16,765 bases of DNA. Source: Russula earlei. Its lineage: Eukaryota; Basidiomycota; Agaricomycetes; Russulales; Russulaceae. Below are positions 1 to 8,666 of the stretch, in pieces. Positions within the stretch are counted from its first letter, which is position 1. Each line of letters starts with the position of its first letter. The stretch covers positions 1-16,765 of the forward strand of contig JAGFNK010000997.1 of NCBI GenBank assembly GCA_025769875.1. Reading direction: 5' to 3'. The position numbers and the translations under genes were made by a program. Under the pieces are notes generated by a model. The model saw only the letters and a program-made list of their open reading frames with translations, did no database searches and was not told the DNA's origin.

Positions 1-168
1 ATGTGTTATCAGACATGAATCATTCTGTGAGTGTGATGTCCACATTCACCGGATTGCCATTGGGGAGGGGGGTGGAAGAAGGAGTAATGGGAACAGGGAC
101 GTTTGTGCTCATAATAATAAAAATAACTGTGACAGGGGAAGGATGGTAATGATAATGGGAAAAGAGGT
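1..168. other. Purine-rich intergenic DNA, no gene seen
   Basis: The plus strand is rich in G and A (for example the run around 61-90) and carries scattered GTGACAG words that anticipate the tandem repeat that follows. Open frames across it on the minus strand are low-complexity Ser/Pro/Leu/His peptides caused by the base skew, so no gene is called. Confidence 0.5.
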
Positions 169-516
169 GATGATTGATAAAAGGGAGATTGCATTGACAG
201 GGACAGTTGACAAGTGATGTGTGACAGTGACGGAGAGGACGTGATGGTTGATGGAAGAAGGATGTTAATGGGGACAATTGACAAGTGAGGGTTGACAGAG
301 ATAAGAGGTGACAGTGACAAACAGGATGTGAGGGTCGACATTGATGATTGACAAAAGGGAGATTGCATTGACAGGGACAGTTGACAAGTGGTGTGTGACA
401 GTGATGGAGAGGACACGATGGTTGATGGAAGAAGGATGTTTAATGGGGACAATTGACAAGTGAGGGTTGATGGAGATAAGAGGTGACAGTGACGAACAGG
501 ACGTGAGGGTCGACGG
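169..516. repeat. Two tandem copies of a ~174 bp GTTGACA-rich unit
   Basis: Copy 1 runs about 169-342 and copy 2 about 343-516. Both open with GATGATTGAYAAAAGGGAG and end with GTGAGGGTCGAC. They differ at roughly a dozen positions, including one extra T near 440 that shifts the offset from 174 to 175. Inside each unit the word TTGACAAGTG occurs twice, 72 bp apart (207 and 279; 381 and 453), so the unit is itself an old duplication of shorter blocks. The flanks (130-168 and 517-620) contain related GTGACAG/GTTGACA words. A minus-strand frame stays open through the whole array (9-629), giving a repetitive Ser/Pro/His peptide, which I regard as a by-product of the repeat. Confidence 0.85.
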
Positions 517-1110
517 AAGGAGGACATAGATGAGCTGGCATGGATGCCAGGGAGACGAGAAAAGTGACAGAGACAAGTGTGATGGAGAGAAGGGTTGACA
601 ATAGACAGAAAAGGATGTGGTGGGTTCAAGATTAGAGCTCAGGGCCCATAACCTATTAGAGCTCAGAAGTTGATGAGATGGGAGATAAAGGGATATATTT
701 GAGATAGGGTTGTATGTGTGCTCTAACATATCTTATATATGACAGTATGGAATGGATGAAGTAAGGTTAGCACAATGTCAGGTGTTGTAGTATGATGTCA
801 CACTAGCACATGTTGTAGTAATGCCTAAGATCTTCCCAAGATCTAATAAGCTTTTCTCCACATTCATCAATCACCTCTTGGACCATATGGAGCCATTTCC
901 AGCCTTCAATTCAGTCATTGTTATTGTTAAGATTTGCCTATCTATACTATTATTACTATTATTAGGTGGGAATGCCAGGGTGCACTCGCATCTCGCCGCA
1001 TGTAACGAACTTTGGCGTTGTTTGTGAATCACGTGGTTGCGTCACATCATAGCAACAACTCCCGTTAGATACTCAAACCGACTCAACTCGACATTTCGTG
1101 AGCCATTATT
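517..1110 (+). promoter_or_regulatory. Upstream region of the HNH gene
   Basis: No gene is seen here. The last 200 bp hold an E-box-like TCACGTGG (about 1030) next to a GCGTCACATCA stretch, and the start context is ATTATTATGCC at 1111. The segment GTTGTAGTATGATG / GTTGTAGTAATG is repeated at about 785-825. A small plus-strand frame at 821-1027 has no recognisable content. Promoter assignment is positional only. Confidence 0.35.
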
Positions 1111-2407
1111 ATGCCTACTGCCCTTCCGAACATCGACTCTCCCCTGGTGAAATATATCGCCAATGAGGATCCCAACTACCTCAGTGCATATAATGTTTGC
1201 CTCGATCACGAGGAGAAACTTGCTGCCTACGAGAACAAGCTGCGCTACGTCCGGATTCTCGGCTTCTTACTTCTCTATGCGCCCAATCGGGCTGTCCGCC
1301 ATGAAGTCGTGAAGTGCATACACTCACGCAGGAATGAGAGCGACCTCACCGACGTTGGTCAATTTTTTGAATGTTACCTCATCATGCCTTGTGAGTCATC
1401 CTTCTGCATCCTTTTGCCACCTTCACTCCCTGAACATCAGTGCTAATTTACCTTCTATCTTCTATCTTTTCCAGTCAAGAAATATAAAGGCCGAACGCCA
1501 AAACCCAGCGAGCACCCCTCAAGACCCTCCTTTGAGGGTGTGAAGAATCAGATCAAAGTCGACATTTCTGTGGCCCCCAAGAATCACCACGATGCCAAAC
1601 GTAAAGCCAGTATATGACCGCAACTTATTCCTCGTCCCTCTGCTCATTACTTGCCTTTCACAGGCTCTCATACGAGACAATTGGAGATGTATCGTAACGG
1701 GTCTTATTGACCTTGACGCCCCTGAGGATAACATTGCCCCATTTGAGCAGTCCTCCCCTGGAATATATACAGAGTGTGCCCATATCATTCCAGAGGCTAC
1801 ATTCTTTGGCTTGGTCCCTAAATCTGGAGAGAATTCCAAAGTGCGTAACCACACGTGCATACAGTATAATGAGCATCTCACCTCTAGATTTATAGCTTGA
1901 CTTTTCCGCTACTATACTGGCCGTCCTTCAGCGATTTCATTACGACATTACTAAGTTCAATGGGGAAAAGGTTCATTCACTGACAAATGTCATCACTTTA
2001 GAACAAAACATCCATGACAGATTTGATCGACTGGAACTCTACTTCGAAGCCACGGTGAGTTCTGGTACTGTTGTGTTTTCCCTGAACTACAGGATTCATT
2101 GTGTCCCTAGTCACAGAAAGATCATTACGAGGTCAAATTTTACGGCCGGGTGCCCCCGAACTTTCAGCAATTTGTCACTTTTTCAACCAGGGATCCTGAA
2201 CACCTTCCAGTTCCCTCGCCTGAGCTGCTTTCCTTGCACGCTACTTGTTGCAAGGTTGCCAAACTATCCGGCTCTGCTGAGTACATAGATAGAGTCTATC
2301 GCGACGCCGATGAGATGGACGTTTTGGCACCTGACGGTGCTTCAGGCGACGTGCTCAGCTATCTGCTGTCGTCCCTATCGAACTACAGTGTCGGCGTTCG
2401 GGGCTGA
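1111..2407 (+). CDS. HNH endonuclease-domain protein (HNH_2-like), 5 exons, ~345 aa
   Basis: Proposed exons are 1111-1390, 1475-1605, 1664-1840, 1896-2054 and 2117-2407; their sum is 1038 nt, exactly 346 codons with TGA. Introns are 84, 58, 55 and 62 bp. The N-terminal ~135 residues are mostly helical, as is usual in this fungal family. The nuclease core follows: RCIVTG (residues 145-150), AHIIPEAT with the first His at 177, SLTNVITL with Asn 227, and IHDRFD with His 236, the H-N-H order of a beta-beta-alpha metal finger. The C-terminal tail includes LHATCCKVAKLSGSAEYID, which I recall from basidiomycete members, whose biological role is unknown. Oddity: intron 2 (1606-1663) must begin with GC (AAA|GCCAGT) to keep the frame; the nearby GT donors at 1601 and 1610 lead to stops when paired with the good TTTCACAG acceptor. 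The last acceptor could be 2110 instead of 2116, adding two residues. Confidence 0.83.
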
Positions 2408-2869
2408 AAACGTGTCTCTGTTGACTATAGGTGTGCGATGTTAATGTTGAGTTTTGAACTAGTTATATCAGATGGATTGATAGGATACTTGATATCCATG
2501 AACTCATCACCTTCGATGATTTAGCCCTGAGGCACTTGGGCAGCGTCCCTCGCTTTCATCTGCCTCATCATTGGTCTCCTGCACCACTGTGGCAAACCTA
2601 AGTTTACGTGGGGTTTTGGGTTCAAGTACACGCGTGCGCGCTAGATAGTGGAAATGGTCTACCTAGGTATGAGCAATGGTATTTGGTGAGGACGTGATAG
2701 ATACATACCTCAGTGTCTTGTACATGGTACATGAACACCGAGGTCCTATGGACTAAACTGCTGGATATAAACAATTAACAGCCTTAGGGATCTGCAAATT
2801 GCATATGCAGATCAGGTAGGTGTAGTGAGCCTATCTGGGGTGCACTGAGTTCATGTGACTGAATGGTCA
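2408..2869. other. 3' flank of the HNH gene, intergenic
   Basis: No coding frame is credible. Two hairpins are visible. Around 2708-2746, ACCTCAGTGT...ACACCGAGGT has a TTGTACATGGTACATGAA core. At about 2789-2813, GATCTGCA and TGCAGATC flank a 9-base loop. Neither is followed by a T-run, and this is eukaryotic DNA, so no terminator is called. Confidence 0.4.
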
Positions 2870-3194
2870 TGATCCGAGGCAGTAGTCTTTGAGCAAAGAG
2901 CAAGGGAAGGGAGGAGAGGAAGAAGGGAGAAGAGGTGGAGATGGCTTGCATAGAGTCTTTTTGATTCAGGCAAATGCAGATGAGAGGGGGAGTTTATTCA
3001 CTTCTGCTACTACAGAGTAGCTAGGGTGTTTTATATACAAGAAAGGAGCAATAAGGAAGCTAAGTATGAAAGGAATCAGAATGTGAAAGGGAGTCAGAGC
3101 CGTTGAAAGGGAATTGAGACTGGTCAAGAGACAGTTGAGGTGGTCATGAAAAGCTTGAGACACAGATGTGTCAAGTGGGCCAGGGCATGGTGTG
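2870..3194 (-). mobile_element. LTR-like promoter segment, minus orientation (fragment)
   Basis: Read on the minus strand the segment looks like the central part of a fungal LTR. It has CTTGTATATAAAACACCC (TATA box, plus coordinates about 3028-3045), a short leader with GTGAATAAACTCC (poly-A-like AATAAA near 2993-2998), then a pyrimidine-rich tract down to CTGCCTCGGATC near 2870. No coding sequence, no matching partner LTR and no target-site duplication could be identified, so the class (Copia-like is my guess) is uncertain. It abuts the left inverted repeat of the MULE-like element. Confidence 0.4.
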
Positions 3195-3290
3195 CATGTG
3201 TTATGATCTATGTCACTGACAGTCTTTGACATTTAGCAGTGGGTTGAATTACCATAAAAGGTGATTGTGTTGGCAAGAGAATCAGGACTT
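3195..3290 (+). repeat. Left inverted terminal repeat of the MULE-like element
   Basis: It contains GTGGGTTGAATTACCATAAA and, further in, TTGTGTTGGCAAGAGAATC. Its reverse complement recurs at 5428-5546. The outer part (CATGTG..ATGAT..TGTCA.TGACA) is also shared, but with gaps. Confidence 0.75.
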
Positions 3291-3399
3291 CAATCATGCA
3301 TTAATGGATGTAATTTAGTTATATAAGTGAGTTAATAATAAGATAACTCCTTACCATTTTCCCCTACCAAAAAAAAAAGAAATGTAATCTCATTTCTGA

Positions 3400-4020
3400 T
3401 TGATTGGCATGCCATCTGCATCATCTGCCCATTCTGACCCAAGCGCCCCTTTTGCAACACAATGTTTTCAGATCACTGCCAATTCTGGAAAGAGGGGAGG
3501 ACTCAATCATGACCAGGAGCACAGCGGATACCCCATGGAATGGCTGACAGCAGCCAATTTTGACACATGGCACCAGCAAGAAGAACTGGCTCAATCAATT
3601 GAATTGATTACATCCAGCACCAAGCATGGGCAGGGTTGGGACCTGGTGGCTAACAGGTGTTGTATAATTTTCACCTGTGCTGAGAGCATCTCACAAGATT
3701 CGATCTTGCAATTTGATGAGATCTGCTTTCACATTGCTTCACAATCCTGTTCTGGTGCATTTTACTCAATCAATCTGATGAAGTTGACTTGTGATTGCAC
3801 AGATTATCCCCAGATTAGATTCTGCAAACACATTGCAGCAATTGTTATGAACCAAAGCCAGGCCCTGACCGTAGATGGTCCTATTTCACTCAAGAGAGAC
3901 CTCTCTCATTTTGCATTACCAACTCCCTTCCGTTTTCTGGGCTATTCCCCCTGCAGTGCAAGATATCGCTATTGCAAAGGCACTATAACACGACCAGGCA
4001 CCCGTTTCCTAATCGGGTAA
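3400..4020 (+). pseudogene. SWIM zinc-finger fragment of a MULE-type transposase
   Basis: The frame is open from about 3400; the first ATG in frame is at 3409, but this is probably an internal piece, not a native start. The SWIM signature CxCx(8)CxH is complete: CDC (3790-3798), then TDYPQIRF, then CKH (3823-3831), preceded by the hydrophobic strand FYSINLMKLT typical of the domain. SWIM fingers of MULE transposases bind DNA near the C-terminus, downstream of the DDE nuclease. That nuclease is missing here. After about 3955 the reading frame loses family character and runs into LTR sequence, ending at a chance TAA (4018-4020). The continuation of the protein is found after the LTR, at ~4702-5352. 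Confidence 0.7.
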
Positions 4021-4671
4021 TCATCGCGTGGCAGCCACATGGCCACCCAGCCACCAAGGACCCGAAACAGCGGCACAAACTCTTAGAAACTGTTGCATAA
4101 ATCATCTGACGTCATCCAGGCTCCAATGACATCATAGCTGACTGAGCGACTCCACAGTGACCTCATAGGCTCACTAAGCACTCCACAGTGACATCATAAT
4201 GATGTCATCGCTCCACAATGATCAGTAATGCGCTCAGTAAGCCTGAAACTTGACACAAGCAAGTTTATGCCTCTGTAGTCCTATTGGATGGTACCAAAGA
4301 GTCTAGAATAGTCCCAGGTCTTTGTAATCGACCCTGTACACTGTATATAAGCCCCAATGAAGCATGGCAGTCGTCAGACTGTCCATTTGTGATACTCTCA
4401 TCTTCCTGGGTACTCCCCCGTGACCGCTCAGTCTAAAGATTCCCCTCGCTTCCAAGGTACTCTTCAACGACCGCCTTGTTTAAAGTCCCCTCGCTACACT
4501 GGCCTCCAGCCTTCGCCTTTGTCTCTTGCAACACCTACCAGTCCCCATCTGGTACCTCCTCGTCGTTTGGCTCATCCTCTTGTTCAACGCCGCCTTCGCC
4601 GCGTATCATCTGTTCTGACCCTTGCCCACCTGCTCCTGAGTCCACACGGATCAGCAGTACGTGTCTTGACA
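3983..4671 (+). mobile_element. Gypsy-type solo LTR inserted in the MULE remnant
   Basis: The segment has an LTR layout in plus orientation. It starts near TATAACACGACCAGGCACCC (perhaps a mutated TGTAACA), followed by a U3 with repeated CRE-like motifs (4107-4208). Then come TGTATATAAGCCCC (TATA box 4344-4350), the box CAGTCGTCAGACTGTCCATT just downstream, a pyrimidine-rich U5, and an end at GTGTCTTGACA (4661-4671). The TATA region and the TCTTGACA end recur, inverted, in the LTR at 6933-7405, so both belong to related families. No internal retroelement genes follow. A clean 5 bp target duplication is not visible, so the exact left edge is uncertain. Confidence 0.6.
4107..4208 (+). promoter_or_regulatory. 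Cluster of five CRE/ATF-like motifs in the LTR U3
   Basis: TGACGTCAT (4107-4115), TGACATCAT (4127-4135), TGACCTCAT (4158-4166), TGACATCAT (4189-4197) and the inverse ATGATGTCAT (about 4199-4208) fall within 102 bp. Several are embedded in degenerate copies of CTCCACAGTGAC. TGACGTCA is the consensus for CREB/ATF-type bZIP factors; binding in this fungus is inferred. Confidence 0.5.
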
Positions 4672-4701
4672 GCAATCTACATCCACTTTCCCTACCTCTG
4701 T

Positions 4702-5352
4702 CCTGAGCAGAGCACACAAAAGGAGAGTGCAAGTAAATCACCTGACCCCCCATCCCCATCATCTTCTTCATCCACACCAAGGGAGAGCCTAGTATCTCTC
4801 TCACAGGAGATCATATCATTATCATGTGATCTCACATCTAGCCTTGAAAATGCTAATCAGACAGCGGAGATCATTGAGGCTGCGTGGGCCACCAAATACA
4901 GTTTGGCAGCCACAATCAATGTAATTCAAGGTTCCAAGGTCTTACCTGATAAGGAAGTGATCATGCCCAATCAGAAGATGTGGACGGAGATAGCCGAGCG
5001 TATGGGTGTCAAACTCAAATGGGGCCCAAAACAACGGACCAGTCTCCCCAACACTCAGGGACTGACAGCACAAAGCATCGGCATCACTAAGGGAAAGCAC
5101 TGCCATGTTCACGATGATCTGTATGCTGGGGGCAAACAGTCAGGCAAGCATGCCAAGCCTGATGCAACATCTGCCACTGTGAATGTGTGCATGTGTGCCC
5201 TTGGGGGACTGTTGTCTCTCCCTCAAAACCCCCCTCCCTCCAATGCCACTGCCTCCCTTGCACCAGGTCCCTTTGGACTTGCACCACTGCCTATAATGGC
5301 CTCAACTGCTGCTGTTCCTTACAATACAAAATCTTTTTTTGTATCATTTTAA
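4702..5352 (+). pseudogene. C-terminal tail of the MULE-type transposase
   Basis: The frame is open from 4420, but its first ~95 codons are LTR sequence. Family-like sequence begins at about 4702 (EQSTQKESASKSP) after the LTR end. Recognisable segments are a Ser/Pro linker, a helical stretch (LVSLSQEIISLSCDLTSSL), the VLPDKEVIMPNQKMWTEIAE block with RMGVKLKWGPKQR, and DDLYAGGKQSGKHAKPDA. From memory these resemble the tail that follows SWIM in basidiomycete MULE transposases, where the DPYAGGxRxGKRAKPDA-like end is conserved. The part in this window should be joined to the SWIM fragment upstream, so the gene is broken by the LTR. The tail ends at TAA 5350-5352, 75 bp before the right inverted repeat. 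Confidence 0.6.
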
Positions 5353-5427
5353 TTTATTTGTCTAATAGCTAATAAATAAGTCATTGAATATGTAACTGAG
5401 AAAATGATTTGGTGTCATTTAAATCCA

Positions 5428-5546
5428 TGATTGATGCACCGATTCTCTTGCCAACACAATTGCCTTTTATGGTAATTCAACCCACCGCAAAAAGAATGCA
5501 ACTGTCACTGACTGGGGGCAGTGTCACTGACAAATCATTTCACATG
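5428..5546 (-). repeat. Right inverted terminal repeat of the MULE-like element
   Basis: GATTCTCTTGCCAACACAAT at 5441-5460, then the complement of the left copy's GTGGGTTGAATTACC by 5485. The outer half carries a duplicated GTCACTGAC word (around 5510 and 5523), which accounts for its greater length compared with the left copy. Confidence 0.75.
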
Positions 5547-5549
5547 CAA

Positions 5550-5957
5550 GATGAGCACAGGGAATTGAGTGAGATGATGAGTTCTCACAAAGTTCAGGGG
5601 TCTTGGTGACAACACAGCCTCTGCTAGTGTGTACTGTGGAGAAGGGAAGTAGTTGACAAGTCTTTGCATCTGGAAGACTTGGCAATATAGAAGATTTCAG
5701 ACAGGGAGCTTGAGGGCTTGGAGGCAGATGAATCCTGAGGTGTAAACCAGTGAATTCACAGGAGAACAAGCCTAAGGCTTATTCTCCTCCAAGAAGGGTC
5801 TTTTATACAAGTATTCTACTATATCAAATAGTAGTTATGAGTTGATCAGGGTGGGCACATGTAAAAGTCATGATAAACACGAGTCAGTTGCAAGGCTCTG
5901 TCCAGGTAAGGCTGTCCTGGTTGCCAATCTGGTCCAAATGGTTGGTTCTTGTGACAT
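5550..5957 (-). mobile_element. LTR-like segment, minus orientation
   Basis: On the minus strand GGGGATAA (plus 5959-5966, polypurine-like) is followed by TGTCACAAGAACC, which looks like an LTR start. About 150 bp further is CTTGTATAAAAGACCC (TATA box, plus 5798-5813) and then a leader reaching the right MULE repeat. The TATA neighbourhood resembles that at 3028-3045. A local hairpin AATAAGCCTTAGGCTTGTT lies just downstream of the TATA (plus about 5766-5786). No partner LTR with matching sequence is present, so this may be a solo or truncated LTR. Confidence 0.4.
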
Positions 5958-6134
5958 TATCCCCTTGTTAGGGTCCTTAGGCTGTGTATGGGTGTATAGC
6001 CAAAGAACAGGTATGAGTGTAGAAGTGAAGTTGGTCCCTGGGGACATGACACTGGTGATCAGGTTTGCATTGATGATGGGGAAACCTACATCATTCCATG
6101 AGATGTCCTTTGTGATTGCAAAGGACACAAGTTG

Positions 6135-6841
6135 CTATTTGTGTGCAATTGTGTGTGTTGTGATGAGGATCTTTGCACCACAGACAGATGTCATTGACAC
6201 AAGCAGGGAATTGGTACCAGGGTCTATGATAGCTTCTCTGGTGTTGTTCAGCTTGTGATGAGTGAGCTGAGGGAGTGTTTGAAAAAGAAGATGTGGTTCA
6301 ATTCTTTTGACTGTGTTGGCCCTGGCTAGATGCATTTCTGAATCTCTCAACTCCCATAAGAAGTCATGGAAGGTACCATGCATGTTGGCCAGTTTTTTAG
6401 CATACTCTTGGGTTTTCTTGATCATGCAATTGTAGTGGTACACTTCAGCTGTCAGAGTAAGGTTGTCTTCCAGTCTCAGTGCTTCATCAGTGGCTCTAGT
6501 GTGTCTAAGGTTGCTTTGGAAGAGGAAGGCATCCTTTCTAGTGAGTAGGGGATGTGGATAGGGATCTGCACAAGCACAAATATGAGAAGGGTGGACTGGG
6601 CAACCTGGCCCATAGGTTGCAAAAATGGTGGGATAGAGGGAATCAAGGTCATACATGGTGAAATGGGGGGCAGTGGTGTTGTCCTCATTTCCAGGGTGAG
6701 GAATGAGGATGTCTCAGAATTGAGGATTGTCTTGTGTCCAATCTTCTCCCATCACTTTGGCATCAGTTAGTATTGGTGCAGGGAGGCTAGGTGGTATGTA
6801 GGTGGGAGGTGCTTCTTTGTTAAGATTCAACTTGCGTCCAT
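6135..6841 (-). pseudogene. Broken ORF in gag position behind a Gypsy-like LTR
   Basis: The first ATG after the LTR reads at 6841 (minus) but stops after four codons. The adjacent frame is then open as far as a TGA at 6716-6714 and reopens to the stop near 6135. So one frameshift and one nonsense mutation separate it from a continuous ~235-residue frame. The longest intact part starts at Met 6656 (173 aa). Its middle is a charged helix-forming stretch (AEVYHYNCMIKKTQEYAKKL, then HDFLWELRD) that would suit a capsid/Gag-type protein. No zinc knuckle, protease or polymerase motif is visible. I do not recognise the family; the gag suggestion rests on position after the LTR. Confidence 0.4.
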
Positions 6842-6932
6842 GACTGTTTGTTTACCTATGCTTGCTTACTCATTCCTGCTTACTGTTGCTTACTGATTTG
6901 CTGACTGATAAGGATGACTGATGCTTAGTGTT

Positions 6933-7405
6933 TGTCAAGACTCACTGTTGAACTATCCAGTTCAAGAGTGAGGGATAAGCTCGAAGACGAGTCAATAGAT
7001 GTCCAAGACCGCGTGGGCAAGGAGTAGAGTCCAGAGTAGTAACAAATACCAGAGAGGCACTGTTACTGTGAGAGTAGAGCAGTCATGCAGAGAAGTGGCC
7101 AGGATAGTCACAAGGGGACGGTCCTTAAAGGAGTATCCCAGGGATGGAGAGTGCCATAAACAAATGGACAGTCTGAGGACTGTCCGCTACTTTATTGAGC
7201 GCTTATATACTACAAGAGAACTGCTAAATAGGGAACAAGTTATAACCTTGTTATCAAGCACCTTGGAGTGATGAGTAAGGAGTTGGAGTACGCTTACTGA
7301 GCATGCTCAGTCATGCTCAGTAAGCTGCTGAGTAAGAAGGCTCCTTTTGATGAGTAAGAGCCTTCACTGTCCACATGTTCACTGCTTTTAGTACACGTGC
7401 AAACA
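6933..7405 (-). mobile_element. Gypsy-type LTR, minus orientation
   Basis: Reading the minus strand from about 7405 (TGTTTGCACGTG): a U3 with palindromic GAGCATGCTC/CTCAGTAAGC repeats (plus 7295-7330), TATATAAGCGCTCAATAAAG (TATA, plus 7203-7209), the box CAGTCCTCAGACTGTCCATT (plus ~7163-7182), and a pyrimidine-rich leader ending in TCTTGACA (plus 6933-6940). The box and the end match the LTR at 3983-4671, 21 of 23 positions for the box by eye. The broken ORF at 6135-6841 follows ~90 bp downstream, consistent with a 5' LTR and the start of an internal region. Boundaries are approximate. Confidence 0.6.
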
Positions 7406-7768
7406 CCTGATTCATTTCCTGTTAGTTAGTTTAGGGCCGGTCATTTGAGGACTTGTAGTCTGGTTAGTGGAATAGTGTTATTCTATAAGGCCTCTTGTAT
7501 AGTTCTATTAGGGTCCTTAAAGTCGACCCTAATATTTCTATTAAGGTCCCTAGTATTGCCTTATAGTTCGTTCTATGGTTATTAGAGTTAGTCTAATAAC
7601 ACGTTGCAGGGTCTTTGGTACTGTGTTAGTGTCTATTGTAGAGCACTTATAGTCGTCCTAAAGGGTCCCTAGGAAGGTCCTAGTATTGTCTTTTATTGCT
7701 AAAAGGGTTTCTTTTAAGTGGTGCTTGCTGTATGTTGATTGTACCGAGAATTGCTTGCATGACAATGC
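7406..7768. repeat. Degenerate AGGGTCCYTA-type repeat field
   Basis: Diverged copies of AGGGTCC(C)TA appear at about 7510, 7544, 7608, 7662 and 7674. They alternate with CTTATAGTCGTCCTAA-like words (7516, 7558, 7646) and with CCTAGTATTGYCTT (7548 and 7678). Spacing is irregular. No coding frame fits. It could be the U3 or flanking DNA of an older element. Confidence 0.45.
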
Positions 7769-8276
7769 ATGCGCGATATTGTGGACACCTCTACTCACCC
7801 GTTTTGCTCAAGTGAACAGGGTGACACCATAGAGGCTGGGTTTCCTCCTATAAGGAAGGGTCCTTCAAGGGCCCTCTCCAGAGAATGGTTCATGACAGTG
7901 TTGATGACTGGAGTCAACAAAATCATTGTCCCAGTTTTCAGTGGCTGCTGTGGTCAGATTGTCCTTGTCGGCATCATTGGCAGTGGATGAGGTTTAAGTT
8001 TTCTTTGGCTGTACATGATCATGTCTGGTCACAGATGATTCTGGCGTTGTATTTTAATACAAACAATTTGAGAAGAAAGGGTGTTTGTTACCTGCAAGCT
8101 TTAACCCTGACATAACCTCAACTCTCCTTCCTCCTCGATGCTCAACACCCAATTCCAACATTAGTTTTCAGGTCTGTCATGTCAAGGCAACCTTTTTCAT
8201 CAGGTGGTCGCGACACGTCGATGTGATGAAGTGATCATTCAAGTTCAATGCTAGTATGGCCCTACATACATGACAG
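7769..8276. other. Intergenic stretch without recognisable gene
   Basis: Two short overlapping plus frames (7769-7990 and 7885-8115) have no recognisable motif and lack a plausible start context. Small palindromes are present (TGACTGGAGTCA near 7905). I see nothing further. Confidence 0.4.
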
Positions 8277-8666
8277 GCAGGAAGGGATAAGTCGAGTCTG
8301 CTTATAGTCAACTCAGTGGACAATAAAAGTAAAATATTTCAAGTGCTGAGTAGGCTCTGTTGCAGCCACAAATTATATTACATAAGTAATGACTTTAGTT
8401 GAGCATGAAAAATGTGACAAAAAAGGTTAAATAAGGACAGTCTACTCATTCTGGCACAACTTTTACCCTAGCCTGGCTAAAAGTTGTGCCAGAATGAGTA
8501 GACTGTCCTTATTTAACCTTTTTTGTCACATTTTTCATGCTCAACTAAAGTCATTACTTATGTAATATAATTTGTGGCTGCAACAGAGCCTACTCAGCAC
8601 TTGAAATATTTTACTTTTATTGTCCACTGAGTTGACTATAAGCAGAGTCGACCTATCCCTTCCTGC
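8277..8666. mobile_element. 390 bp foldback element (near-perfect palindrome, MITE-like)
   Basis: Arms 8277-8465 and 8478-8666 are each 189 bp. They are reverse complements at all but two positions (near 8290 and 8295), around a 12-base loop CCCTAGCCTGGC. The termini read GCAGGAAGGGATA. It has no coding capacity and no convincing flanking target duplication. A diverged relative of one arm lies at ~14325-14755, sharing GGATAAGTC.AGTC, CAACTCAGTGG.CAATAAA and TCTACTCATT in the same order, so this is a family, not a random hairpin. It sits about 330 bp past the lectin gene's stop codon. Confidence 0.9.

Larger units (their letters stand above)
3195..5546 (+). mobile_element. MULE-like element remnant with inverted terminal repeats
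   Basis: Two long stretches are inverted copies of each other and enclose coding remnants of a Mutator-like transposase. The best-conserved part is 3239-3283 against 5441-5485, 43 of 45 positions by eye. Similarity continues outward to about 3195 and 5546, with an extra ~20 bp on the right side. Between them lie a SWIM-finger frame (3400-4020) and a transposase-tail frame (~4702-5352), interrupted by an LTR (~3983-4671). The catalytic DDE region expected upstream of SWIM is absent: only ~110 bp separate the left repeat from the SWIM exon. I therefore read this as an internally deleted, non-autonomous copy that was later hit by a retrotransposon. Confidence 0.6.

Noticed and set aside
9..629. 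206-codon open frame on the minus strand across the repeat
   Set aside because: The peptide is a duplicated Ser/Pro/Leu/His low-complexity string that follows the DNA repeat. There is no start context, no introns and no recognisable domain.
1519..1881. Minus-strand ORFs opposite the HNH gene
   Set aside because: They are antisense shadows of exons 2 and 3, with no independent motif or start context.
2870..5957. A single LTR retrotransposon with LTRs at 2870-3194 and 5550-5957 enclosing the MULE remnant
   Set aside because: Both segments have the same orientation and similar TATA neighbourhoods, but outside those they do not align by eye, and the enclosed genes are not retroelement genes.
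8277..8666. Transcription terminator or assembly artefact
   Set aside because: It is far too long for a terminator. A relative at 14325-14755 and two real mismatches argue against a simple assembly duplication, although long reads should confirm this.
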